Assembly (NCBI GenBank): GCA_021201515.1 | Contig: JAJQET010000047.1 | Span: 1-21,762 of the forward strand | DNA from: Clostridiales bacterium | GTDB taxonomy: Bacteria; Bacillota; Clostridia; Oscillospirales; Oscillospiraceae | DNA length: 21,762 nt | Reading direction: 5' to 3' | Shown here: positions 1 to 8,151 of the stretch, one piece after another | Position numbering within the stretch: position 1 is the first letter of the stretch | Layout of the letters: the number at the start of each line of letters is the position of its first letter | Made by a program: the position numbers and the translations under genes | Notes under the pieces: generated by a model | Database searches by the model: none | What the model saw: the letters and a program-made list of their open reading frames with translations, nothing else | What the model was told of the DNA's origin: nothing

Positions 1-1569
1 ACGGTGCCCTGGGCCCAGCAGGGCTATCAGTTCGCCGGGGAGGCCGGGGACGGGGAGATGGCCCTGCCCCTGATCCGCCAGACCCGCCCCGATGTGCTGA
101 TTACCGACATCCGTATGCCCTTTATGGACGGGCTGGACCTCAGCAGGCTGGTGCTCCAGGAGTTTCCGGAGATGAAGGTCATCATCCTCTCCGGCTATGA
201 CGACTTTGAGTACGCCCGCCAGGCCATCGACATCGGCGTGACCCAGTACCTGCTGAAGCCCATCACCAAGAACACCCTCCTGAACGTCCTCCAGGAGGTG
301 CGGGAGAAGATCGAGGAGGAGCGTGCCCAGCGCAACTACATGGCAAAGTTCCACAACGAGGCCCAGGAGTATGAGCAGTTCGCCCGGAAGAGCTTCTTTG
401 AGCGAATGGTGGCGGGGCGCATGACCATTCAGCAGATCTACGAGGCCGCAGGCAAGCTGGATTTGGACCTGCGGGCGGAGTGCTACACCATCGCCTTCTT
501 CTCCATGCCGCCGGAGGGCTCCGGCGCGGACCCCTACTCCGAGTCCGCCGCCCACATCCGGGACGTGCTGATGGAGTATTTTCTGAAATACCCGGAGTAT
601 ATCCTCCTGCGCTGGAACCTGACCACCTACGCCCTGCTCATCAAGGCCAACGCCGACCGGATGGAGGGCCAGATCCGCCAGTGCGTCGCCGCGGTACAGG
701 GCTGCTACGAGACCTATGACTCCAACCTGGACTGGTATGTGGCGGTGGGCAAGCCCACCCGGCGGCTCAGCGCCCTCAGCGGCTGCTATGAGGAGGTGTC
801 CCGGCTGTGGGCCTATCGGTACATCCTGCCCCGGCAGCACGTCCTGACGGAGGAGACGGTGGGGGGCCTCACCGGCACCGGCAGCGACAGCAACCTCTCC
901 CAGCTGGACACCTCCAAGTTCAGCCCCCAGATTTTGACCGGGGTGATGCAGAGCGCCGGGGCGGAGGAGGTGCCCGGCTTCGTCAGCGAGTTCCTGCTGG
1001 GCCTCACCGACGCCCTGGACTCCAAGCCCTTCTGCAACTACCTGATGCTCAGCGTCCGGTTCACCGCCACCGAGTTCGTGGCCTCCCTGGGCATCCCCCA
1101 GCAGGTGTTTCTGGACGGGCTGGACTGCCTGGACATGGTGGGGCGGCAGATCACCGTCCAGGACTTAAAGACCTACCTGACCGAGCTGCTGATGAAGGCG
1201 GTGCAACTGAGGGACAAAGCCTCCAGCAGCCAGAGCAAGGGCCTGCTGGAGCAGGCGGTGGCCTACATCGACGCCCACTTCACCGAGGAAAAGCTGAGCC
1301 TGAACACCGTGGCCAGAGAGGTGAACATCAGCTCCAACTACCTCTCCGCCGTGTTCAGCCAGGAGAAGGGCCGCACCTTCATCGAATATGTCACCGCCAA
1401 GCGGATGGAGCGGGCCAGGGAGCTGCTGAAAACCACCGACCTTCGCTCCGGCGAGGTGGCCGCCGCCGTGGGCTATCACGACCCCCACTATTTCAGCTTC
1501 CTCTTTAAAAAGACCCAGGGCTGCACCCCCAGGGACTACCGGGCCGGCCACGGAGGGCGGCAGAAATGA
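1..1569 (+). CDS. YesN-type response regulator, AraC-family output (5' partial)
   Basis: Cytoplasmic two-component response regulator that should bind DNA when phosphorylated by the adjacent kinase. The reading frame is open from base 1, and the first visible residues (VPWAQQGYQFAGEAGDG) match the region about 25-30 residues into a receiver domain, so the true start lies outside the window. Counting from the GTG at base 4, the phosphoacceptor is D35 (DVLITDIRMPFMDG), the switch Ser is S63 and the conserved Lys is K85 (YLLKP). A long YesN-type linker follows (about 125-400). A double helix-turn-helix AraC domain spans about 412-515, ending in the typical VGYHDPHYFSFLFKKTQGCTPRDYR region. The stop overlaps the kinase start (ATGA), which indicates translational coupling. 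Such regulators usually activate carbohydrate-uptake genes; the target here is unknown. Confidence 0.95.
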   Translation, partial: TVPWAQQGYQFAGEAGDGEMALPLIRQTRPDVLITDIRMPFMDGLDLSRLVLQEFPEMKVIILSGYDDFEYARQAIDIGVTQYLLKPITKNTLLNVLQEVREKIEEERAQRNYMAKFHNEAQEYEQFARKSFFERMVAGRMTIQQIYEAAGKLDLDLRAECYTIAFFSMPPEGSGADPYSESAAHIRDVLMEYFLKYPEYILLRWNLTTYALLIKANADRMEGQIRQCVAAVQGCYETYDSNLDWYVAVGKPTRRLSALSGCYEEVSRLWAYRYILPRQHVLTEETVGGLTGTGSDSNLSQLDTSKFSPQILTGVMQSAGAEEVPGFVSEFLLGLTDALDSKPFCNYLMLSVRFTATEFVASLGIPQQVFLDGLDCLDMVGRQITVQDLKTYLTELLMKAVQLRDKASSSQSKGLLEQAVAYIDAHFTEEKLSLNTVAREVNISSNYLSAVFSQEKGRTFIEYVTAKRMERARELLKTTDLRSGEVAAAVGYHDPHYFSFLFKKTQGCTPRDYRAGHGGRQK

Positions 1570-3020
1570 GGGGGCCCATGAAACGGGAGAAGAAGCCCGT
1601 CTCCATCCGGCAGCGGATGAACGGGCTGGTGGCCACCTTTGCGGTGCTGATTGCCCTGGTGTTCGTGGTGGTGGTGTCCATCCTGGCGGTGTACCAGAGC
1701 CAGTACGCCGGGCTGCTGAACAACCTGACCACGGCCTCGGAGTTCAACTTGGACTTCAAAGAGAGCATCGACCTGAAAATGTACTACTACGTCATCGAGA
1801 GCCAGTACTCCGAGGGCCTGCCCATCGACGAGGTGGAGGACGCCCAGGCGCTGGCCCAGGACCTGATCTCCACCACCACGGAGAAGGAGAGCCTCCGGGC
1901 CATCACCAGCGTGCTGGACCTGTGCCAGAACCTGGAGGAAAAAATCTACCAGATTCAGGCGACGGAGAGCTATGATGAGCGGCAGCTCCAGCTGGAGAAC
2001 AACGTCTATGTGCTGACCTCCCTGATTCAGGAGTATATGTACAACTATCTGTATTATGAATCCGTCTACCTGAACGAGCTGCAAACCCAGATGACCCACC
2101 AAATTGCGGCGGTGGAGGTGGTCATTGTGGCGGCGCTGCTGGTGCTGGCCGGCGCCCTGACCCGGTACACCCTGAAGCTGAGCCGCTCCATCACCGAGCC
2201 CATCATCAGCATCTACGATCGGGTGAACCAGATCAGCGCCGGGGACCTGACCCCCCGACAGCCGGTGGCGTCCGGGGAATACGAGCTGTCCACCCTCAGT
2301 CAGGGGGTGGAGCAGATGGTGGTGCGCATCAACCAGCTGCTCCAGGAGACCACGGAGAAGCAGCAGAGCCTCCGGAAGGCGGAGCTGGCCCTGCTCCAGG
2401 CCCATATCAACCCCCACTTCCTGTACAACACCATGGACACCATCATCTGGCTCATTGAGGCGGGAAAGACCCAGGAGGCGGTGGATATGGTGTCCAACCT
2501 GTCCGCCTTCTTCCGCCACTCCCTGAGCAAGGGGGAGGACGTCATCCCCCTTGCCATTGAGGAGCGCCATGTGGCCAGCTATTTGCAGATTCAGCAGGTG
2601 CGCTACAAGGACATCATGAGCTACACCATCGACATCGACCCGGAGATTCTGGACGCCCGGCTGCCCAAGCTGACCCTGCAGCCCCTGGTGGAAAACACCC
2701 TGTACCACGGCGTCAAGCTGAAGCGGGGCCAGGGCCACATATCGGTGAAGGGCTGGGTGGAGGAGGGCTTCGTCCTGCTGACGGTGACGGACGACGGGGT
2801 CGGCATGACCCCCGAACGGCTGGAAGAGCTGCGGCAGGGGATGGAGTCCGGCAGACGGGTGGGCTTCGGCCTGGCCACCGTCCATGAGCGGCTGCGGCTG
2901 CTGTTCGGGCCGTCGGCGGGGCTGTCCATCGCCAGCACAGAGGGGGCGGGCACCACCATCACGGTGCGTCTGCCCTACCGGACGGAGGACCCCCAGACAG
3001 AGAAGGAGGGTGTGCAATGA
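1566..3020 (+). CDS. YesM-type sensor histidine kinase
   Basis: Membrane sensor kinase partnering the upstream YesN-type regulator. A first membrane helix (about residues 17-42) and a second (about 175-198) bracket an extracellular sensor region of about 130 residues. A HAMP segment follows (about 205-255, with SRSITEPI and AGDLTPR). The His_kinase domain has its phospho-His at H284 in HINPHFLYN. The HATPase has an N-box at N377 (PLVENTLYHG), a TDDGVGM motif and GFGLATVHERL near the end. Either ATG1566 (GGAGGG eight bases upstream, stop-start overlap) or ATG1578 could be the start; I chose 1566. The next gene start overlaps this stop (ATGA at 3017-3020). The small extracellular domain fits a kinase that reads ligand through a separate binding protein, as in XylFII-LytS. 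Confidence 0.95.
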   Translation: MRGPMKREKKPVSIRQRMNGLVATFAVLIALVFVVVVSILAVYQSQYAGLLNNLTTASEFNLDFKESIDLKMYYYVIESQYSEGLPIDEVEDAQALAQDLISTTTEKESLRAITSVLDLCQNLEEKIYQIQATESYDERQLQLENNVYVLTSLIQEYMYNYLYYESVYLNELQTQMTHQIAAVEVVIVAALLVLAGALTRYTLKLSRSITEPIISIYDRVNQISAGDLTPRQPVASGEYELSTLSQGVEQMVVRINQLLQETTEKQQSLRKAELALLQAHINPHFLYNTMDTIIWLIEAGKTQEAVDMVSNLSAFFRHSLSKGEDVIPLAIEERHVASYLQIQQVRYKDIMSYTIDIDPEILDARLPKLTLQPLVENTLYHGVKLKRGQGHISVKGWVEEGFVLLTVTDDGVGMTPERLEELRQGMESGRRVGFGLATVHERLRLLFGPSAGLSIASTEGAGTTITVRLPYRTEDPQTEKEGVQ

Positions 3021-4004
3021 AACGGAACCTGATCCTGCTGGCGCTGACGGCAGCGCTGCTCCTGCTGTGGGGCTGCGCCGGGCAGACCGCCGACGCCGGA
3101 GACACAGAGGATGCGGAGGAGGACCTCATCGTGGGGGGGGTCTGCCAGGTGGGGGCGGAGGCCGACTGGCGGGTGGCAAACTCCGAATCCATCAAGGCGG
3201 TGTTCACCGAGGAGAACGGCTATCAGCTCCTCTTTGAGGACGCCAAGCAGAAGCAGGAGAACCAAATCAGCGCCATCCGCAAGTTCATTCAGCAGAAGGT
3301 GGATTACATCGTCCTCATGCCCATCAGCGAGACGGGGTGGGACTCCGTTTTGCAGGAGGCCAAGGACGCCGGCATCCCGGTGATTCTGGTGGACCGGATG
3401 GTGGACGTGGCGGACGAGAGCCTGTACACCGCCCACGTTGGCTCCGACTTCGAGGCGGAGGCGGCGCTGGCGGTGGACTGGATGGAGGAGACCTATGGGG
3501 AGGAGACGGTGAACATCGTCCACTTGCTGGGCACCGTAGGCTCCACCGCCCAGATCGGCCGGACAGAGGTGCTGGAGGAGGCGGTGGCCGCCCACGACGG
3601 CTGGACCATCCTGACCCAGCTGGAGGGACTTCACCCAGGCCAAGGCCTACGAGGTGATGTGCGCATACCTCTCCACCGGCAAGCCGGACATTCAGGTGGT
3701 GTACTGCGAGAATGACAATGAGGCCTACGGCGCCATCGAGGCCCTGGAGGAGTACGGCTATACCTGCGGGGAAGGGGGCGTGGCGGTGATCTCCTTCGAC
3801 GCCACCGGCACCTGCCTGACCCTCTGCCTGGAGGGGAAAATCGCCCTGGCGGTGGAGTGCAACCCCCTGCTGGGGGAGCTGGTGGAGGAGGTCATTCAGA
3901 CCCTGGAGGCCGGGGGCACCCCCGCCAAACACACCTATGTGGAGGAGACGTGCTTCAAAGGGGAGGATTTGACGGAGGGATTCATCGCGGAGCGGGGGTA
4001 TTGA
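3017..4004 (+). pseudogene. YtfQ-like sugar-binding lipoprotein, frameshifted
   Basis: Extracytoplasmic sugar-binding protein of the Peripla_BP_4/RbsB class, closest by eye to the galactofuranose binder YtfQ. Shared segments include QVGAEADWR, QKQENQISAIRKF and SETGWDSVLQEAKDAGIPV. A lipoprotein signal ends at LLWGC with C20 as the lipidated residue. The frame entered at 3017 is good up to about 3625 (ILTQLE), then becomes nonsense ending at 3715. The family sequence resumes in another frame at 3627 (DFTQAKAYEVMCAYL) and runs to the stop at 4004 through VVYCENDNEAYGAIEALEEYG and VECNPLLG. Restoring two G in the short G run at 3625-3627 gives ILTQLEGDFTQAK, which matches the family spacing and yields a full-length protein of about 329 aa. 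It is translationally coupled to the kinase, with no permease or ATPase nearby, so a sensory co-receptor role is more likely than transport. It could be a sequencing error rather than a true pseudogene. Confidence 0.85.
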
Positions 4005-4085
4005 AGCGGTACGCCGGGGGGCGCAGGCGCTGTTCTCCTTAGACAAGGAATGATGAAGGAACAATGTTTTTGCCCTCCGGGCGGG

Positions 4086-4165
4086 CCCCATTTCTTGCGC
4101 CGCCAAGAAATGGGGGAAAGAAGGCGGCTCAAGAGGGAGGCCGGTGGCCCCCCTCTTAAGAATCT
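4086..4165. repeat. Dispersed hairpin repeat, family A, copy 1
   Basis: It opens with a perfect 12-bp inverted repeat, CCCCATTTCTTG (4086-4097) and CAAGAAATGGGG (4104-4115). It continues with AAAGAAGGCGGCTCAAGAGG and a second imperfect hairpin closing at CCCTCTTAAG. The same ordered blocks (CTTGCGCCGCC, AAAGAAGGCGGC, a purine-rich arm, ACCGGT-like centre, CCCTCTTAAG) recur at 21464-21535, so this is a dispersed element rather than a lone terminator. Confidence 0.7.
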
Positions 4166-4255
4166 CCCCGTATCAGGCTACCGGCTTACGCCTTATCTCT
4201 ATCTTTAAGTGGTTCCGCAGACAACAGACGATGTGACTTGACACGCACCAAAGCT

Positions 4256-4283
4256 GCCGCCGATGGCGGCTGGGGAACTTTTT
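4256..4283 (+). terminator. Possible terminator of the sugar-sensor operon
   Basis: GCCGCC/GGCGGC hairpin with a three-base loop, followed after TGGGGAAC by TTTTT. It lies about 250 bases after the binding-protein stop. The gap between stem and T run is long, so the call is weak. Confidence 0.3.
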
Positions 4284-4525
4284 GGTTCTCCTTTGGTCGC
4301 TGAAATCTGATTGTCCCACTACGTTTTCCCTCTGGAGAAAGGCGGTGTTTCCTTAACACAGTAGGGGCGCACAGTGTGCGCCCGGCTGCGGTTGGTTCTC
4401 TTTGTATTTTTGATTGAGCCACATAGCAATACTTATTGTAATTATTCCTTGTTTATGTCCAGTTTGTATTTAAAGCAACCGGGCTTTTGCAGCCGTGCAG
4501 GTTGTGCGGCCCCCCCCGAAAACCA

Positions 4526-4568
4526 AATCCCATCTGTAATAAGCGAACGCTATATTACAGATGGGATT
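4526..4568 (-). terminator. Rho-independent-like terminator of the ABC operon
   Basis: A perfect 16-bp inverted repeat (4526-4541 and 4553-4568, arm AATCCCATCTGTAATA). The loop itself can pair as AGCG/CGCT with one bulged A. Read on the minus strand it lies about 28 bases past the stop at 4596 and is followed by TTGGTTTT, giving a modest U-rich tail. Confidence 0.75.
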
Positions 4569-4595
4569 GATTTTTGCCCGTTGGCGTGGGGAAAT

Positions 4596-5671
4596 TTACT
4601 CCTCCTCCGCCTCCTCGGCGGCCTCCGCGTCCGCCTGGGCCTGGGCGTAGCCCTGGGCGGCGCAGAGGATGAAGCTGTCCACATCGTCGCTGTCGCAGAG
4701 GTAGACGCAGGTGGTGTCGCCGTTCAGGATGCAGTAGTAGGCGTCGTCGTCCTCGCTGTAAGCGCCGATAGACAGGGTGATTGTGACCTTCTCCCCGTCG
4801 TCGCTCTCGTAGCTGACATAGACCTCCACCGGGGCGTCCAGACCGTATTCGGCCAGGGCGTCGCTGTCCGGCTTGAACGCTGCCAGGGCGGTGAAGGATA
4901 CGCCGTCCAGGTCGTCCGTCAGCTCCCCGCAGAAGGCGTCCTCGGTGATGTCCTCGCCGTCCAGCATCCAGTAGTACTCGGTGGTGACCTCCGGCTCCAC
5001 GCCGCTGGAGGCGTCGCCGTCGTCGCTCTCCACCTCCACGGTGGCGGAGGTCACGGTAACGGTGGTTTCCGTGTCGCCGGTGACGGAGAAGGTGGAGACG
5101 TTCTCCTCATCCAAATCGGGCCAGCTGGGCAGGTTCGCCATATCGTACAGGGTGACGTCCATGGCGGTGGCCAGGGTGCTGTCAATGGTGTAGATGGTCT
5201 CGCTGTCCCCCTCCAGCATGGCGTAGTAGTCGCCGTCGGAGGAGGTGGCGCCGATATACAGGGTGGCGGAGCTGCCGTCGCTGTCGCTGACGGTCAGGGT
5301 GTAATCCGGCTCCTCCAGGCCGTAGGAGGACAACTCCTCCGCGGCGGTGAAGGAATAGGTGGCCTCCAGCTCCTCCAGGGCGGAGACGATGGAGGTAATT
5401 GTGCTGTCGTCCAGGTCGAAGTCGGAATCCCCGTCATAGGTCCAGGTCTCGTCGTCCGTCTTCAGGAAGGTCAGGGCCTCGGTGGAGGGGCTGGAGAAGG
5501 TCACGGTGGTGGGAGAATCCACCGTCTCCACATAGATCCTGGCGGCCTCCTCCTCGGCGGCGGCCAGATATTCGGAGATGAGGTTGCCGGCCGTTATCCC
5601 CAGCAGCAGGAGGATCACCGCCAACAGGGCGATCAGCATGCCAATCAGCTGCTTTTGCTTTTTTTGCTCAT
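4596..5671 (-). CDS. DUF4340 protein of the ABC operon (frameshift at start)
   Basis: Last gene of the ABC operon; a membrane-anchored, very acidic protein of the DUF4340 type found with GldG-like exporters. There is one N-terminal membrane helix (LIGMLIALLAVILLLLG). A long extracellular part follows with two similar beta-rich halves (ALTFLKTDDETWTYDGD; SYGLEEPDYTLTVSD; EYGLDAPVEVYVSYE) and an acidic tail. The natural start is ATG at 5671-5669, six bases after GGGAGG (5683-5678) and 12 bases past the upstream stop. That ATG reads MSKKSKSS then stop because the A run (5659-5665) has seven A; eight A would give MSKKKQKQLIGMLIALL and join the long frame. Without the extra base, the only nearby in-frame ATG is 5639, which has no ribosome site. 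The frame also opens upstream to 5768, but that overlaps the previous gene and looks artificial. Biochemical role unknown. Confidence 0.8.
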
Positions 5672-5683
5672 AGACGGCCTCCC

Positions 5684-7255
5684 TTACAGTTTCCGCCGCT
5701 TCATCCAGCGGAGGAAGCCCAGGGCTACGCAGACCAGGGGCAGCACCGCCACATACAACAGGCTCCACATTCCGGCGTTGGAGGAGGTGTTATAGGTCAC
5801 CTCCAGGCTCTTGGAGGCGATGGAGATGGTGCTGACCTCCTCAAAGCCGGCGGTCAAGTTGTTCATGAACACCTGGAGGTTCACGATGGAGTCGCCATAG
5901 GAGGCGTTGATGTCATCGTCCAGCAGGGCGGCGCAGGAGTAGACGGTGAAGCGGCTGGTGATCTCCGTATCCTCTTCCTCGGCGTCCTCCTCAGCCTCCA
6001 GATCGGAGGAGGCGGCGCTGTCGTCGTCGTCCTCAGCCTCGGTGTCAGAGCTGTCGGCGTCCTCATCCTCGTCCTCGGATTCCACGGTGATGGTCTGGGT
6101 GGCGGTGGCGGCCAGAACGTACTCGCCCTCGGTGTAGTTGTACTCGTCCACCACGGCGATGCCGTAGTCCGAGGTGGTCAGGAAGGTGTCCAGGTCGATG
6201 GTGTCGTCCTCCAGGTCGGTGGTGGTCATGCCCAGGGCGTAGCCGGCATAGCTGCCGTAGAGCAGCACCAGGCTGTCGCTGGAGAGGCCGTCGGCGGCGT
6301 CAGAGGAGGTGTCCAGCTCCGGGAAGAACACAAAGTAGCTCTGGGCGGCAGCCATGTAGCGGCTCTCATCGCCCACATAGCCGTCCACCAGCTCCAGGCC
6401 GTAGTCCGCCATCAGGGCGTCCAGGTTGAGGTGTTCAAAGTCCTGGGAGGCCAGAATCAGCTCCACCTGTCCGCCGGAGGCCAGGTAGTCCCGGATGATC
6501 TCCAGCTCCTCAGTGGTGATGTCGCTGGTGGGCTGATTGATCATCAGCACGTCGCAGTCCTCCGGGAAGTCCTCCATCAGCAGGCTGACCTCGGCGGTGC
6601 CAAAGTGGCTCTTGGTCAGCAGGTCGGTGACCTCGCTGCCCAGGCTGCTCTCCCCGTGGTTGGTGGTCAGGTAGATGGTGTAGCTGCTGTCGGACACCAC
6701 CTGGTCGATGGCGGAGACCAGCTGGCCCTCGCCGTCAAACTCGCTGTAGGAGGTGGTGCCGTAGTAGTAATAGTAGTACCAGTCCAGCACAAGGATGTCG
6801 TCAAAGGTCACGTTGGTCTGGTTGCCGGTGGCGTCGCAGAGGACCATGATGGAGTCCGCGTCGCAGTCATACTCCGTCAGCAGGGAGGGGTACTCGGTGG
6901 GGTCCTTGTAGGTCACGGTGACGTGGTCGCTGAGGGCGGCGAACTTCCGCAGGAAGGTGGAGATGCGGGTGTCGGTGTCGTCCTCACTGGCCAGCACCAG
7001 CAGCTCCACATCGGTGTCCAGAGCCTCCATGTACTCCTTGGTGGTGTCGGACATGGAGTAGATCTGAGTGTTGGAGATGTCCAGCTGCGTATAGGCGGTG
7101 GGCAGCTGGGCGATGGCGATATTGAAGATAATGACGATGGCCACCACCAGGGCAATCATCCCCGCGGAGAACAGGCCGTTCTTCCGGTTGGCGGAAAGGG
7201 CCTTCCGCTGGGCAGGGGCCTTGGTCTTGCGGGCCTTTTTCGTTTTCTCAGACAT
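5684..7255 (-). CDS. GldG-like ABC transporter auxiliary protein
   Basis: Auxiliary membrane protein of a gliding-type ABC exporter (PF09822-like ABC_transp_aux), 523 aa. A basic N-terminus precedes one membrane helix (about 27-50, NGLFSAGMIALVVAIVIIFN). A large extracytoplasmic region follows, beginning with the family-typical QLDISNTQIYSMSDTTKEYM, then LTTNHGE and CDVLMINQPTSDITTEELEIIRDYLASGG. It ends in a second membrane helix (about 497-515) with a WMKRRKL tail. Oddities are a run of six Tyr near residue 160 and an acidic low-complexity insert (about 393-437, runs of E, D and S). It lies 17 bases after the permease stop. Its job is unknown; in other bacteria this family supports export or envelope machinery. 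Confidence 0.9.
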   Translation of the reverse strand: MSEKTKKARKTKAPAQRKALSANRKNGLFSAGMIALVVAIVIIFNIAIAQLPTAYTQLDISNTQIYSMSDTTKEYMEALDTDVELLVLASEDDTDTRISTFLRKFAALSDHVTVTYKDPTEYPSLLTEYDCDADSIMVLCDATGNQTNVTFDDILVLDWYYYYYYGTTSYSEFDGEGQLVSAIDQVVSDSSYTIYLTTNHGESSLGSEVTDLLTKSHFGTAEVSLLMEDFPEDCDVLMINQPTSDITTEELEIIRDYLASGGQVELILASQDFEHLNLDALMADYGLELVDGYVGDESRYMAAAQSYFVFFPELDTSSDAADGLSSDSLVLLYGSYAGYALGMTTTDLEDDTIDLDTFLTTSDYGIAVVDEYNYTEGEYVLAATATQTITVESEDEDEDADSSDTEAEDDDDSAASSDLEAEEDAEEEDTEITSRFTVYSCAALLDDDINASYGDSIVNLQVFMNNLTAGFEEVSTISIASKSLEVTYNTSSNAGMWSLLYVAVLPLVCVALGFLRWMKRRKL

Positions 7256-7272
7256 AGTTGATTCCCCTCCTT

Positions 7273-8151
7273 TTAGTGCCAGCGGCGTCTCTGGATGACC
7301 TGAACGGTCAGGAAGAGCATCAGGGCGGTAATGGACAGCAGCATCAGCACGCCGGGGATGTCGAACACCTGATACTCCGCAAAGTTCAGCAGCACCCCGG
7401 TGAAGGAGAAGCCGGAGAGGATATTGGGCACCAGGCTCTCAAACCAGCTGCTGTCCACCAGGTAGCAGACCACGGTGACCACCGCCAGGCCGCCACCCAC
7501 CCCCACAGACAGGACGTGGGCCGAGGTCAGGCTGTCCAGCAGCAGGCCGACAGCGATGGAGGCGATGAGCAGCAGGATGAAGGAGCCGGAGGCGGTGGTG
7601 GGCAGGAAGGACACGATGGAGTCCCATAGGTGGAGCACCAGCAGGATGCCGAAGGTGCCCACGGCGGCGATGACCTGGCTCTCGGTGGCGGCGGAGATCA
7701 GGATGCCGATGGAGATGTAGGCCGCGCCCAGCACGAAGAAGCACAGCAGGGTGCAGTAGTCCGTCAGGAAGTACACCTCGCCGGAGCTGCCTGCGGCGAT
7801 CTTCATAATCAGAGGGCAGAAGGCGAACAGCACGCAGGGGACGGCGAACACCGTCATCACCGCGCAGAACTTCCCCAGCACCATGCCGGTGACGGTGACG
7901 GGGCTGGTTAAGAGCAGCTGGTCGGTGCGGTTGTGGCGGTCCTCGCTCATCACCCGCATGCACAGCAGGGGGATGGCGATGAGGAACAGGAACAGGGCGT
8001 AGTACAGGGAAATGGCAAAGCTGGGATAGCCGTTCAGCAGGTTGTAGGCCATGAAGTACAGGCCCACGCAGGCCAGCATGAAGGCGACACAGATGCTGCC
8101 AATCATGCCGTTATAGAAGGAGGCAAGCTCCCTCCGGTAAATTGCTTTCAT
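7273..8151 (-). CDS. ABC-2 type permease, GldF-like
   Basis: Integral membrane subunit of the exporter, 292 aa, usual length for the family. It starts MKAIYRRELASFYNGMIG, the typical amphipathic lead-in to an ABC-2 permease. About six or seven membrane segments are visible, near residues 15-40, 48-68, 88-115, 130-165, 180-198, 205-225 and 262-283. The motif RVMSEDRHNRTDQLLLTSPVT between helices 2 and 3 is characteristic of this permease class and probably the coupling region. Its ATG overlaps the ATPase stop by four bases (8148-8151), so the two are translationally coupled. Confidence 0.93.
   Translation of the reverse strand: MKAIYRRELASFYNGMIGSICVAFMLACVGLYFMAYNLLNGYPSFAISLYYALFLFLIAIPLLCMRVMSEDRHNRTDQLLLTSPVTVTGMVLGKFCAVMTVFAVPCVLFAFCPLIMKIAAGSSGEVYFLTDYCTLLCFFVLGAAYISIGILISAATESQVIAAVGTFGILLVLHLWDSIVSFLPTTASGSFILLLIASIAVGLLLDSLTSAHVLSVGVGGGLAVVTVVCYLVDSSWFESLVPNILSGFSFTGVLLNFAEYQVFDIPGVLMLLSITALMLFLTVQVIQRRRWH

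Larger units (their letters stand above)
4005..4595. other. Intergenic region between convergent operons
   Basis: About 590 bases with no credible gene. It holds a repeat copy with hairpins (4086-4165), a weak GC hairpin followed by a short T run (4256-4283), a small perfect hairpin GGGCGCACA/TGTGCGCCC (4365-4383), an AT-rich patch (about 4395-4480) and the terminator of the minus-strand ABC operon (4526-4568). The long plus-strand open frame from 4374 is the reverse shadow of the minus-strand genes. Confidence 0.7.

Noticed and set aside
1536..3017. Minus-strand open frame opposite the kinase
   Set aside because: H/L/G/Q-rich shadow of a clear histidine kinase; no ribosome site or domain.
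3111..3383. Alternative plus-strand frames inside the binding protein gene
   Set aside because: Arg/Ser/Pro-rich shadow frames typical of GC-rich genes; the true frame shows a clear sugar-binding protein.
4412..4445. Plus-strand promoter TTGATT/TATTGT in the AT-rich patch
   Set aside because: No gene follows on the plus strand and spacing is 18 bases; likely chance in AT-rich DNA.
4374..5795. Long plus-strand open frame opposite the DUF4340 gene
   Set aside because: Its protein is G/V/Q/L-rich with no recognisable domain, mirrors the codon pattern of the minus-strand gene and begins inside a repeat hairpin. Similar plus-strand shadows at 6431-7261, 8142-9374, 13639-15408, 15341-17440 and 17504-18706 were dismissed for the same reason.
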